The notes beneath the pieces are model-generated. The model was not told where the DNA came from and searched no databases. It saw nothing but the letters and a program-made list of their open reading frames with translations. Positions 46,238 to 59,554 of a stretch of 64,000 nt of DNA are shown one piece after another. This stretch comes from Rallus limicola (lineage: Eukaryota > Chordata > Aves > Gruiformes > Rallidae): NCBI GenBank assembly GCA_022605955.1, contig JAKCOZ010000003.1:13773331-13837330 (forward strand). Reading direction: 5' to 3'. Both the position numbers and the translations under genes were made by a program. The number at the start of each line of letters is the position of its first letter. Within the stretch, counting starts at the first letter, position 1.

Positions 46238-49200
46238 AAAAAAAAAAAAATTACATCACTGTTTAAAAAAAGTTACACAGTAATGTAAGTTACACAGGCT
46301 AGTAGGTTACCAAAAAGTCTGACCAGAAGGGAAAAAAGAAGGGCTTTTAAAAGTCCTCTTTTTTCCTTTCTATATTAACATTTTTAGGTAACTTCACAGA
46401 AAATGAATGGATGATTCAGAGCTCTTGGAAGCTATTATTACATGTAAGTAGTTTAATTGTAACTCTTTCAGCCACCTCCTAACAACCTCATTCATAGTCA
46501 CAAATTTAAGATATATGAAGTAATTTCTTCAGAAATCCCTAACTGACTTCAGATTTAAAGCTCATTTTCAAAAGTTACTTTGTATTTTTAAATTTCCATG
46601 TCACTAAAAATCTCCTCCTTCTTGAATGCAAAGTAGGCACAAACAAATCACTAATGGATCACATCTGTGTCTTCAGCTGGAATACACTTTCAGCTGTCCA
46701 CCATATCCTGCCAGCTCAGACTAGACAGGTTTTGCCTCTACAAAACTTCAGTCCAGATATGCCTCAAATAATATCTTAGACAAGTGATTTTGAAGCCACT
46801 GTGTTTGAATATTAAAGAGGCTCCTTTAAAGTCTATTTGTTGTTAGCTGTGTTATTTATTGTGGATAATGGTAAATCGGATTCTTTAGGGAAGAGAAGAT
46901 ACAAAAACATTTCACATTTTAAGAGAAGCATCAGGAAGAAAAAAAAGGAGCTATTCAAATATCAACTAAACAATGCCCTAGGTAACTTGATCCACTGTTG
47001 AAATAAGTTTAGTGTTGCGCAGATTCAGGATGACCTTCTGTTGTCACTTCAAACTCTCATTAATTTGTGTTTTTAAAACTCAGTTGAGAAAAAATACAAG
47101 ACTGACTTGAAGGAAGAAAACACAAAGTAGAACATTTTGTGTGGAACATTTCACTTGAATATTTTAGAGAAAAGTTGGCTAAAAATGCACCTTTTGAATT
47201 CATACTAATTTTGAATTGCATTACAGTTACACCTCTTATTGAAATGTGTTTTTTTTATGAAAGCTGAACTAGCTTAATTGTTCCTTAAAAGCATTTCTGT
47301 TGGCTGAGAGTGAAGCATAGGTACACAGGTGCTATAATTTTGTAATAAATTATAATTAATACAAATTCTATATTGTACACATTACAGAGATAGAAAATTA
47401 TTTACAGTAAGCAATTATTATGGTGCTACACAATTTACTCTCAGGAACATTTCTTCTACTATTTTTCTGAACAACCTTCTATTTTGAAGTCATGTACAAG
47501 TATTCCAAGAAAAGTGAAGTTCTTCTTAAGATCTATACATGTTCATTTCCTAAAGCAACACATAAGAAGCAGACTCTTCAACCACTTGTGGCTAGATACA
47601 GACTTGTCCAATATAAAATGGGGAGGGGGAGGAATTTGTGTGATGAGCAAGTATGTATTTCCTCCAAGAACCTCAGTATTCACATGGAGTAGAAACTGAT
47701 TTATTCAACTAAAGATAGAGAAATCAGTAAAAGACAAAAAAACCCCACTATTTCAGTCATTTTCTGAGAGACTTTTACAGAATGTTTGTTAAAAATTGGG
47801 CTAATTCTGGAATATACAGCCTATACTACAAGAAGACATTAAAACATTGCACTTTTTTATTAGGTTTTTTTTCAATTATTTCTCCCAGTTGTGACTACCA
47901 ATGATAGCAAAATTTTCTGAAAACTTATCTCCTAACTGTAAATAATTTATCCAAGCATACCAAAGCATGCTCCTGACACCACTGCTAGACCAAAGCACCT
48001 GATGTGAACTTTGTCTGTTACTGTTCATACACTGGTTTTGGAAAAGAGCTGAAAAGAGGAAAAACATCAACAGTTGGCTGCTACAAGGATATAATTCCTT
48101 CATTCAGATTAATCCATTTATAATATATAGTATTATGACCCAAGTGGTAGTGTTCTCAATTCAGAATCTGAGATCATAATATTCTTTTACATTTTTCATC
48201 TCAGCGTGAAGGCAGGATTTTCATGACTTTTATTAAATCACCCACTGGAGATATAAACATGTCAAGAATATACATTTTTAGAGCCTGTGGAGAGTCAAGG
48301 TCACCTAACTATCAGGCTTTTACCTTAAGCAGAAGTTCACACATCAGGCCAGTATTTTTTGTCTGTTTAGAATATTCCCCATTCAAATTCCCTTGCCATG
48401 TAACCTGATAGCTACAGTATGTAACTAACCCTTACAAACAATGAAAAGATGACATTTTCTTGTTAGGAAAGAAGTCATATCCAAGCATCAACTGTTCTCT
48501 CCAAAACTCTTAGACTGTTAATCATATCAGAATTACATAACTGTTCTTGGGTATTGGTATCTCATAGATGTCAATATTTTTCTAATAATAATGCTAAAAC
48601 AGGTATGAAAAATGATACTTAAATAATCTTCATTCAAGAATTAAGAAATTATCTATACCAACTTTGAAGTGTTTCATTCTCTGACAAATCAAATAGAAGA
48701 AGTGTCAGAAAAATAACTACAGTCATTCTGTTGTGCTTAATACCCATGTAGCTTGAAGTGATGCAAGGCTGCTACAAATCATGGAACAAGTTTTTCTAAT
48801 GTTAAATATTACAATTTTATGGGAGAAAAAATACATCATATTCCATCTTCCAATAGTATTGGTTAATTCTTCAATATAGAGTGCAGAAGCAGATTCCAAA
48901 GAAACTTGAAATATTCTAGCTTTAACTAATAAACAACCTGAATCATGAACTTAAAAAAAGAAAAAAAGAAAGGGGGAAAAAAATCATGTCTCAACTTAAA
49001 TACTTGAAAAAAGTGTGATGTTTATTAGAAGGTTGCTTGGACCATTTTGCGAATTCCCAGTTCCGGGTTTGGCCCCCACAGAAGGCTCTCATTAATTTTC
49101 AGAACACCAGTGCTGAACTTGCTCAAACCACCTCTCATCCTTTTTTGGGCACATTTCTTATTTTAACTACAGATGAAAGAAGAAAGGGCAATGGCATCAT

Positions 49201-51501
49201 AGCCATTATTTTTGTAACATGGCCCATATAGGTTTATTTGCCAAATTGGTACTCTGTTTCATCCATCCGAGTCCACAGTTCTAACCAGATCAGACCTCTG
49301 CATTCTGAATACCTCCATAAATATTACCACAGGGTATAAATATTAGCATCTTTTCAGCCTTGTGTACACATTCCTTATGTAAGAGCTCATCTAAATGTTG
49401 TCTTTGTATCATACTTATGCCAGAAGCATTTGGATTTATTATTTCTTAATGTGATCTAAATAATGCATTTAGCTAACCTGATTCTTTTCTAAGAATTTGA
49501 TGAGTGACCTGAAAATAATTTGGCTAAAATAAAATTCGAAGGCATAATACTCATTTATGGATACAACATACAGTAATTTTCTTAATAAACTCTGTTTTTT
49601 TACTCACTAAAGTTAATAGCGGACATCTGACAGGTGTGATTTACAGACAGCAAGAGGAACTGCAGGTCATGTTACATTGTTATGAGCTGTTACATCAGCT
49701 GCATAAAGAATCAGAACTAACAAGATATTAAAAATCCAGATTCCCCTTTCTAAGCCTCAGTAACGTTCAGTCTAGAGACAGTAGATCCAGGAGCACCATG
49801 GAAAGGCAATATGGATTTTGTGTGTAGACAAACCACCACCTGGTATGGTTCACAAGTGATGGACAGAAGCCATCACAACCTCTTAGAAGCATTTGTAAGG
49901 TTAGGTGAAAGTAATCACACTGGTTAGCCATCATCCCTCAACAGACACTTTGTACCCCACATGCATTGTTTCCTATTCTTCCACACAAAACTACAACATA
50001 AGGGAAATGAGATGTTTTAACTTTGTTCTAAGTTAACAGCATTTGGCAAGTTTCCTTGTGCAATTTAATTAAATGTGAGTTGTCTCACTTCATGTCCTTC
50101 TATAGTAATTTCTTAAATGTCTTTTTATTCTTAGGCAAATCTCATCTATAATCAATCTGTAGCCTTTGCTCTGCTATTCAGTTGTGTGACACATCACTAG
50201 AGTGCTGTATTTCACATGTGTTGCAATTCATCAGCAATGTAGAATTATGTGTATTAAAACAAGACCAGGGACATGTTAATTCATTCTTCTAATATTGTTC
50301 TTCCAAGTGTTGCCTTTATATTTTAGGATTTCAAGAGAACTTTAAGTTATAATTATTGAGGACATGGCTTACATATGGGCACTTCCAGCGTTTTGTGGCA
50401 GTTATACAGCAACATTGCAGGTGATGGTATATGTGTGTGGTATTTAGCATTAGAACAGTTATGTATTATATGCTGCCTGGAACTGAGCTTGTACTGCATG
50501 TGCATATTGAATCAGGGCACAGAATGGGCTTCAAATCTTGCAACACTGTTATCAAATAATGTTTCATTGGCATTCCTTTTTCTTTTTCCCTTCTCTCTTT
50601 TCTGTGACAAACATGAATAATCCTGCCAGAGTCAGAACTGGCTGGGGGAACAAGGCTGCCTGTTTCCTCTGAAGGGACATGCAGTCTGGTGAGTAAGAGA
50701 GCAGCAAAAAAGGTGGTGAAAGAAAAGATATTCCTGCATTTTAACAACATACAATCCTGTCTGACCATACAGAATATGGTCACTGTCACTTTTAGCTGTG
50801 CACTGTCACTTAATGGTCTTAATCATCATGAAGGTTAAAATATTTGAGACATGTTGCTCAGCATAGTATTACTTTTATTTTCATTGATATATGGTAAGAC
50901 ACCACAAAAAAAGATATTTCACAGATTAAATTGCAGTTTGTGTTGTAGTCTGTTTCACATTTAAGAAGTGAATTCTTTTAAATTTAAAAACATAGACTGA
51001 AATTAGAAGAGTTAAGAACAAGGATTAATTGTAAGGGTTAATGATCTTCCTACATTTCAAGACAACAGGTTACATTTGTTTTCATGCGGTGAATACATCA
51101 GTAATAAATTATGCTGAAATCTACTGGAAAAACAAGCAATATTTGGGGTTTTCATAACTTCTGATCAGTCCTGTTTGAGTTGATTTAAATTAAAACATTA
51201 TCTTAGTTCAAGATGGGATTTTCTGTTTTTACCAGAGAAGGAAAGTTCTGTTATGTATGAGATATACAGGGAAACATCAAGAGTTTCTGTAACTGCCTGA
51301 TTTTGCAGTAATTTCTGACTTTTGTCAACCACAAATTACCAAAGCTTTTGAAAAATATATAATAGTCATGACAGGTCTACTGTTCAAAGTCAAACTATTG
51401 TAATTCTGGGAAGAAAAAAAAATTGTTAGCATTTAGAAACATGATTTATTTACTAATACGAACTTAAGCATCTACTTTTCCTATTTAAATCCTTACATGT
51501 A

Positions 51502-52023
51502 CTATTTTAAAATAATTTCTTCAATGACTTTCTTTTGATAACAGCTATCTACAACATCAGCAACATTTATCTTCATTAACAGCTCAATATTTGTGCTAGC
51601 TGTAAGCAAAACAACCACAGTAGGTACAGTAGAAGGACTAACAGAACTTAATTTCTGCATCTCTGCCCCCATGTTTCCTCTTATTTTGTCGCTGTTGTTA
51701 CTCTTAGTTATATAAAATGTTTGCAAAAGAGTTAAAATGGGAATATTGAATGCTTCTGCAATGTGTTTGATTAACCTGTTCATTAAGGATCAATGAGAGG
51801 AGAGAAAATAAGCATTTTATAACTTACCAAACAGTTTAACCTCAATATGCACATCTTTTTGACCCTCAAGCTCTAATAGAGGAGTCACACCATAAAGACA
51901 ACTGTTCTTAAACTCTTGCCCAGCAAATTGAGAATCAAGTAAAAGACTTTTCTTTTTATTAAGAAAAGCTAAGCCAAAAATCTTAATAACATGACCACCA
52001 CTGAGGTGTAAGGGATGACTCAC
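51502..52023 (-). other. Weak candidate exon or decayed coding relic
   Basis: Two minus-strand frames, 52023-51817 (68 codons) and 51783-51502 (93 codons), lie in the same phase, separated by two stops about 30 nt apart. That is unusually few stops for 174 codons of AT-rich DNA. The first has a perfect 5' splice donor, TTTG then GTAAGT (GT at 51827-51826), and a possible acceptor TTACACCTCAG ending at 52001; this would define a 173-nt exon at 51828-52000. I recognise no protein family in either part (for example GVTPLLELEGQKDVHIEVK). Chance is a real alternative. Confidence 0.2.
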
Positions 52024-53702
52024 TGATGCTTAGCTCATTTGACAGGATCCACAGATTTAACATGCATTGTGACTAACAGCACTCATCCATATGAATTCTT
52101 ACTTGTGCAAGACAAAAATGTTAAAAGGTACATCTTTTTTATGCATTTTTCTGAAAAAAAATGCAGCAAAATATTTTCTATCCTTATTCTTAATACATGC
52201 CACATGGTGAAAAAGACCCTCAGAAACAAAGTTTTGTTTGTATTCTGTGGTGTTTTATCATTGTTATTAGGAGAAAACATCAAAAAGAAAACCAGAATCA
52301 TTTACCTAGATATCAAAACTCTGAATTGTCAATATAATTATGTTCTCTTTTTCTCAGGATATGTAGTAAATATTTTTTAAGTTCAAAAGCTAGAATTTTT
52401 TAACTAATGTTCATTGTTCCCACAATGTAAAGTTGACAAAATGTGTTAATTTTTGCAACACATCCTCTTAAGTTCACCTTTGTATAACTTTATATATTAA
52501 CATTTATTAAACTCTTATACAGTCAGTTTGATGCCATAACCCATACTGCTCTATATTCCAGATCAGATGTGTAGAGCTCTTATTTGTCCACAATGATGAT
52601 TTTCTTCCAGCCTCTCCTCTTCTACTGTGAATTTAGACTTAATTATTTTGCTCAACCTGTGAGTTTTGTATTCCTGTTTTCCTTTCTCAAGCCTGTATTT
52701 TTCTTAGAATTTAAAATCACTTAAACTGGGTATTTTAGAAATCCAAAAAAATATAATTACAAAATTATAAAAGCCTTAAATATTTTAAAGTAATATTAAA
52801 TGTTAATCAAGCTTACAACAAAATCTAAACTCTGGGTTTTGTTTGAATAAGGTATGGTAGAGTTTAAAGATATCACATAAATCCACTTCCTTATGATGTG
52901 CTTAGGTTATGGCAGGTAGTGATTCTTTTATATGGTTTATTTTGTTTTGTTTTATCCTTTGTTTTATCCTTTGCATGGTCAAACTTTTTATTAACTCATT
53001 TATTTTAAATTAAAAACTTGTACAGCTCCTGCAAGCCAGCTGTGACTTAATGTGTGAGCAGATGAATGCTGCATTCTGAGGCAAGAAGTGAATAGTAATG
53101 ATGTAAAATATTTCTACATCCAATTGCTAATCGTTTCCTAATGACTTTGACAGCTGCAAGATATAAGATAATAAAGCCTACACAGTTGGTTATTTTTTAG
53201 ATTTATTACTAGTTCTGTTTGATCAATGATCTTTTATTCTTTCTGAGACTTGCCTTTTTTCTATTAAAATTATTGTTATGAATTCTATTGTTCTATATAA
53301 TTATTATATTAAATACGTATGGAAATAAACACAACTTATTTATGGCCCTGCCAGCATTGGGGAAATTTACATATTGGTGACTGAGTTGTTTCTGTAAATG
53401 GAATTAAAACCACATTCCTGAAAATACACAGAGTTGTTTACCAGGAAAAGATTACTGTTCAACTGCAATGTGCTGGATCCAATTTTGTACATTTTGGTTT
53501 TGTGAAGGTGATTGCTCTGCATATCCAATGGAAGAAGAGAGAAAATTGCATCCCTGTAATTAGTTGGATTTGATTTTCACAGCTGCCCAGCTACAAATAC
53601 TTGATTGTAAACAAGTCCTTCCCTGAATGTTGTGTAGCTTTCTGTTTGATTCTGCTGGAGTACAGCTCTTGCTAGTTCTTGCTACTTAGGTCCAATTCAG
53701 TC

Positions 53703-53748
53703 TTTATCTAAGTTCTGTTCCACCAATATTTATCTAAGTTCTGTTCCA
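53703..53748. repeat. 20-bp direct repeat at a CR1 5' junction
   Basis: TTTATCTAAGTTCTGTTCCA occurs at 53703-53722 and again at 53729-53748 with a 6-bp spacer. CR1 sequence begins immediately after the second copy. Confidence 0.9.
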
Positions 53749-55187
53749 TCATCTACCAGCAATCCTATCAGACTGGGGAAGTTCCACTTGACTGGAGGCT
53801 GTCAGATGTTACACCCATATATAAGACAGGCCAGAAGGAGGATCCGGGCAACTACAGGCCTGTCAGTCTGACCTCATTCCCGGGGAAGATCATGGAGAGG
53901 GTCATCCTGGGAGCTACCATGCAGCACATGCATGATGGACAGGGGATTAGGCCTACCCAACATGGGTTTACAAAAGGGAGATACTGTCAAACTAACCTGA
54001 TCACCTTCTAGGACAAGGTGACCCACTTAATAGTCAAGGGGAAGGCTGTGGATGTGGTCTACCTGGACTTCAATAAAGCCTTTGACACAGTTTCTCACAG
54101 CATTCTGACTGAGAAACTGGTTGCCACTGGCCTGGACAGGAGGACCGTCAGCTGGGATAAGAACTGGCTGGATGACTGGGCCCAAAGGGTGGTGGTAAAA
54201 GGAACAAAATCCAGCTGGAGGCTGGTCATGAGTGGCGTCCCCCAGGGCTCAGTCCTGGGTCCAGTTTTGTTCAACATCTTTATCAATGACCTTGATGAAT
54301 GGATTGAATGTTCCCTCAGTAAGTTTGCAGATGACACTAAACTGGGAGGAAGTGTTGATCTGCCTGAGGGTAGGAAGGCTCTTCAGATCTGAACAGACTG
54401 GACTGATGGGCTGAGACCAATGGGCTGAAGTTTAACAAAGCCAAGTGTAGAGTACTGAACATGGGACATAACAACCTCATGCAGCACTACAGGCTTGGGG
54501 GAGACTGGCTGGGGAGCTGTCAGGCAGAGAAGAACCTGGGGGTGTTGGTTCACTGCAGCCTGAATATGAGTCAGCAGTGTGCCCAGGTGGCCAGGAAGGC
54601 CAAAGGCATCCTGTCTTGTATGAAAAACAGTGTCACCAGTAGGTCTAGGGAGGTGATTGTGCCCCTGTACTCAGCATTGGTGAGGCTGCACCTTGAGTGC
54701 AGTTCTGGGCTCCTCACTATAAGAAGGACATTGAGGTCCTCGAGCACATTCAGAGAAGGGCAACCAGGCTGGTGAAGGGTCTGGAGGGCAAATCATCTGA
54801 GGAGCGGCTGAGGGAGCTGGGGCTGTTTAGCTTGGAGAAGAGGAGGCTGAGGGGAGACCTTATCACCACCTACAACTACCTGAAGAGAGGCTGTAGCGAG
54901 GTGGGTGATGGTCTCTTCAGCCAGGTGACAGGAGGTAGGACAAGGGGAAACGGCACAAAGCTGTGCCAGGGCAGGTTTAGATTGGACAATAGAAAAATAA
55001 TTTTTACTGAAAGAGTTGTTGGGGCCTGGAACAGGCTGCCCAGGGAGGGGGTGTGAGTCACTTTCCCTGAATGTGTTTAAAAAAAGGGTAGATGAGATAC
55101 TTAGGGCTATGGTTTAGCTTAGGATGGGATTGGTTGGACTTGATGATCTTCAAAGGTTTTTTTCAACCTTGTGATTCTGTGATTCTG
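53749..55187 (+). mobile_element. CR1 LINE, 1.4 kb with RT and 3' end
   Basis: The largest CR1 outside the chimeric block. ORF2 runs from a QQSYQTGEVPLDWR-like start through [61 protein letters not shown] and [10 protein letters not shown] (catalytic FADD kept), then the C-terminal tail ([16 protein letters not shown]). Stops at 54009-54011 and after 54392, and a frame change near 54700, break the ORF. The 3' end has GTGATTCTGTGATTCTGTTG at 55169-55188, the CR1 octamer in its ATTCTGTG form. It is moderately old and inactive. Confidence 0.94.
54018..54392 (+). pseudogene. CR1 RT palm segment, 124 codons open
   Basis: An open segment of ORF2 encoding the RT palm: [13 protein letters not shown] (first catalytic Asp region), [14 protein letters not shown] and FADDTKLGG (catalytic Asp pair). 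This is the part that copies CR1 RNA at the nicked target site. It is flanked in frame by a TAG upstream (54009-54011) and a TGA after ALQI, so it cannot encode a full protein. Confidence 0.88.
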
Positions 55188-58100
55188 TTGTTGCTTGAAG
55201 TACAACATAGAATAATTACTAATGAAAGTTTCCAAAGTGAAGTCTACAAGAGCACATAAAAAGGGATATTTTCATGAACCATTGCACGGAAGATTTAGTG
55301 CTTATTTATCCTGATTCACCAAACTACTGAAGACAATACAGAATATGTTAATAGCATTAATTTTCATATGCACTCTAGATAAACTATCATCAAGAAAAAA
55401 GTGATACAGTGAGCACCATATACTTGCCCTGCTCCTTTTTTGCTCACCTTATGAGCACATCTGAAAATCTTTCTCTCATACCCTGGTGAGGTTACCCAGC
55501 TTTCTTAAATTCTTCTGTTGTAATAAAACAGAAGTCAGTAGTTACAAATCTCAATAAGAACACTTGTTTTGCTAATATGAGATTTCTTGCTCAAAGTGTA
55601 GACTAGCTAGAATACTGTTGTTCTCATTAATTAAAATAGTTTCAGTATTTAATGCTCATCCACAAATATAATATGATAATTGTGCCTATTTAGGTGCATA
55701 AATATTGACAACTTCAGAAACTCTAAGTCTTTCCTTGGCCCATTGCAGCAGTTGTCTAGCCCAAATGAAACTGAATTTCAGGTGCTGCCCTTGTTCTTCA
55801 TAAAAGAGATAGACTCACTACATTAAGCCAACTTATTCTGCAAATTGTTTCATATAAAAAGATTACCTATCCCACTGCCAGAGGGATGATGGATACACCT
55901 CAGTTTGGAATTCAATTTTAGTATACTACACATTCAAATGAACATTTAGCCTCTCTCTCATTTTACAAGTTTTACTTAGCATTGAATATTTTGCATAAAT
56001 TATTTTTTACCAGGTAATAATTGGTATCAATCTCCAGGAATACTTGTGTTATGAATGACACTCTGCAATGTTTTCTTAGTTTCTTGGTGTGGACATCTGT
56101 CTGCATTTCACAGTTTGTTTTTTTTATTCTCAACCAAATGCAGAGATTTCAAATGACATTTTAAAATAAACCCTAAGGACAAGCAATTTTATAATTTCAG
56201 GATAATAGTCTTGCACAGCTCTCACTCACAGGAAAAAAAATCATGATGTCAGCATATTATAGAATTCAAGAAAATTATTCTATATGCATTACAGGCTATT
56301 TATTGATTTTAAGCTTGCCTTTATAAGTAATTCATGAGCTCTGATTTCACTTCATTTTTGTATGAGTAATTCATGAAGCCAAATTTCTTATTTCTTCTGA
56401 CATAACTTTTAAGGCCGAATCCATTACAGTCAGTTTTTAAAAAGCTTTTGTGAAATTACATGCTAGAAAAGTTATTTGAACTTTCATTTTCTTTTAGTTT
56501 TCTCACCCACAAAGAATGGGTAATGAACTGTTAGAAGAAAAAGTGGTACTCTACAAAGAAGTGCTACTCTACAAAATCACACCAGCTCTTTTAAGAAACA
56601 GCTAATAACAGGTGTTTCATTCCGCTTTATAATGTCATATTCATAATGATCAGATGTTGTTTTTGTAATTAACTATTTTTTTAAATACTAAACAATTTTT
56701 TTATGCTATGACAGTGTAACTACCTATCATGAAGTTTGAAACATCCTAGGTTTGCATGACGGATATGTTACATGAGACAGAAACTAAGATGTTAGCAGAA
56801 ATCTGTCAGAAATCCAGACACCCTCCCCTTCTTCTTCCCCTCTCTTTCAAAAAAAAAGAGAAGGTAGTCCCACTGAAAGAAATTTACAACAGTAAATCTG
56901 TATGGCAGTTTGCTTTGGTGTTTAACAAGCGGGATTGGAATGTCTTTTCATTCTGTCCCTGGGAACCATACATATATACATTATATGTAATGGACTGTGT
57001 TAAACATAGATAGTATGGAATTCTGTCGTTTTGTTATGTTTTACCTCTTTCCCAACTGTTTGTCTAGTAAGAAAGAAATTGTTCTTTTTAAATATTGGCC
57101 CACCTCCAATTCTGGGCCTTCCAGTGACAGACCTTCCCTTCTTTCCTTGTGATGCCAAAGCCACAACTGTGTAGAAGATTTCCCAGCCTGGAATTTAATG
57201 TCATTCTTCACTGGATTTTTTGAGAACTCTGATGGGTTCAGTAATCAGAATCCTGTTGACACATTTTCTTTCTAGGATTGAGCCCTTTCTTTGCTGTAGT
57301 CCAGGTAGTCTCTCTCTACAGAAGCTCCTGGACAAGCAAGAAGAGAACAGAGGAAACAATACATTAATATATTTTCCAGAAAAAAAAATAAAAATGGGTC
57401 TCCCATAATACTCTTAAATGAGATTTTTTTTGGTATAGTTAATTTTGAATATTCCTTCCATAACTCTTCAGAAAAACCAACAATTCTCTAATTTCACCTT
57501 TGGTTCATCTTAGAATATTAATAAATGTTTTAACCTTCCTTAGGATCTCAACACTTGAGGGAAAAGTCATTGGAAAATAGTAAACATACCAGAAGCAATC
57601 CTCTGCTTCTGGTATCAGTGGCAGATGCAAAATTCTGCTCTTTCAATATTGATGCTTTGAGAGCTAATGAAAATATATTCTATTTGAATAATGAACTAAG
57701 CCTTTAAATTTTTAATAAGACAGTAATATGGTAAAAGCAGGAAAACCTGAAAGGAGGATGGGGTGCTCAGAAGCACTTTTAGGAACAAAAACACGTCTCA
57801 AAACCTGTGGTGTGGAAGTGGATGTTAAAGGAACTCTCTTCACTGCTCTTGTCCTTCTGAACATACCTTGATCACTTCCAAAGATTTATCCTTCTTGAAG
57901 AAAAGCTTGTAGAAATGGCACAATGCAAATATGCCAGGGATTATTTCTCCCAATGAATGCGATTTGGGAAATGGTATTTTAACATCTGGCTTTAAAAATA
58001 ACCTCTAAGTTTCTTGTTTCACTTTTTAGATTCATGATGGTGAATTATATTCCTGCTAATAATTCAACAAATACAGCCATTAAATATCTGATTTGACTGT

Positions 58101-59554
58101 TTTACTATTTGTTCTTTTCTCTGGTCACTTTTTGAATATGGATAGTCATAACTATCCCACAGTTCTGTTTCTGACTTCCAGTTCCATAAAAGTTTCTCTT
58201 TGCTATGACAGTAACTGTCTTCAGGATCAGACACAAAGCTCCATTTTTCCACCTGCTCATTCTAAGCCTGTTATTAGCCATTGATTTGTAATTTTATCTG
58301 AATATTGTTATGGGGGAAAAACCACAATGTTTTTATGTTATCTAGAAAACAGTTATGAAAACAACTTTCACATCTCTATGGAGACGATCCAAACATATTA
58401 GCATTGGTGAGATCTTTCTGCCTTGAGTATCTGGACAGTCATTTATTGTCTTCAAATCACATGAAGCTCAGAAGTCTGGAATTCCAAGCATGGGGACAAT
58501 AAATTAATTATCTAGCTTTGCACTGTGTTTTTTCTCAGTCTTCTTTCTAGAAAAATATAATCAGCATGACAGCAGTTTATTACGTTTGTGATGAGTAGTA
58601 TGCTACAGCTGGGGAAAGCTACAACATCAACCAGTTTTACTGCTCACAGATACCTGTAGAACTTTATAATGACACAGGATAAGAGGAAAGATCTGAATTC
58701 AGAAGATGGAAAATTTCTAAAATTTATCAACACCTCAGACAAAGCAGACTGATGAAACATTAAAATGGAATGAACTGAAGCAGGACCAAATAATCCTTAA
58801 TCATTTGAGAAAAACAAAGCTTGTTCTTAAATTTAAAATACCACACAATCTTTCAATATATACAAAATATATTGAGATGGAAGATGAAAAAAAAAAATGT
58901 ATAAGAAAACTGCTTGAAATCAGAATATAGAATAGAAAAACCTCCAAATCCTATCAAATGCCCTGATTGTCTTTGAAAACATGTTAATCAACACAGTAGA
59001 GCTGACATCAAATGGAAAAAAAATAAGGTAAAAAATTAGGTATTTTGTTCCTAGAGGTTAAAAAAAATTCAGAAGAATCCATAATTCTTTTACTGTTTCA
59101 CAGATATATTAAACACATTCCTGTACTCTAAAACCCTTTTATTTTCCAATATGGAAATATTAAGCTGTCTTGGTAATGTTCTATCAAGATGGTTTGTAAG
59201 TTTTTCATAGGTGCATAAATCTTGCAACATTTTAATTGACCTATAAAGTTATTGCACAAAATAGATACACTTGAATACAATTTAAAAACCTCACATAATA
59301 AAAAATTTTCCTTTCACCTTCTGATAGGTGGAGCTCTTCATCTCATCAAGCCTATTTCATCACTTGCTTTCCATAAGGAGTGTAAAATCTCCCTGACAGA
59401 AAGACTTTTTCACTGATTTTCTATTATGACTGATTTTCAGATGCTGAATTTCCTTCACTTGTTCATTCCTTATCCACACAAACTGATATTTTCCCTTATT
59501 AATAATTTATCCATCATTAGTGTTAATAAAATGCAGTATTTTTTCTTTGTGTAT
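55188..59554. other. Unique AT-rich DNA
   Basis: No gene recognised. It includes an imperfect 18-bp tandem repeat at 56541-56576 (AAGTGGTACTCTACAAAG then AAGTGCTACTCTACAAAA) and the hairpin at 57586-57615. Confidence 0.5.
57586..57615. repeat. Perfect 12-bp hairpin with 6-nt loop
   Basis: ATACCAGAAGCA at 57586-57597 pairs exactly with TGCTTCTGGTAT at 57604-57615 around the loop ATCCTC. It is not near any recognised element. Confidence 0.85.

Larger units (their letters stand above)
45832..53748. other. Eight kilobases of unique AT-rich DNA
   Basis: No CR1 or LTR recognised. Apart from the open frame that runs in from the LTR (to 46237) and the weak exon candidate at 51502-52023, nothing coding is seen. 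Frequent A- and T-runs. Confidence 0.5.

Noticed and set aside
52039..52380. 113-codon + frame, hydrophobic C-terminus
   Set aside because: No domain, no signal or splice context; overlaps a minus-strand frame of similar quality. Treated as chance.
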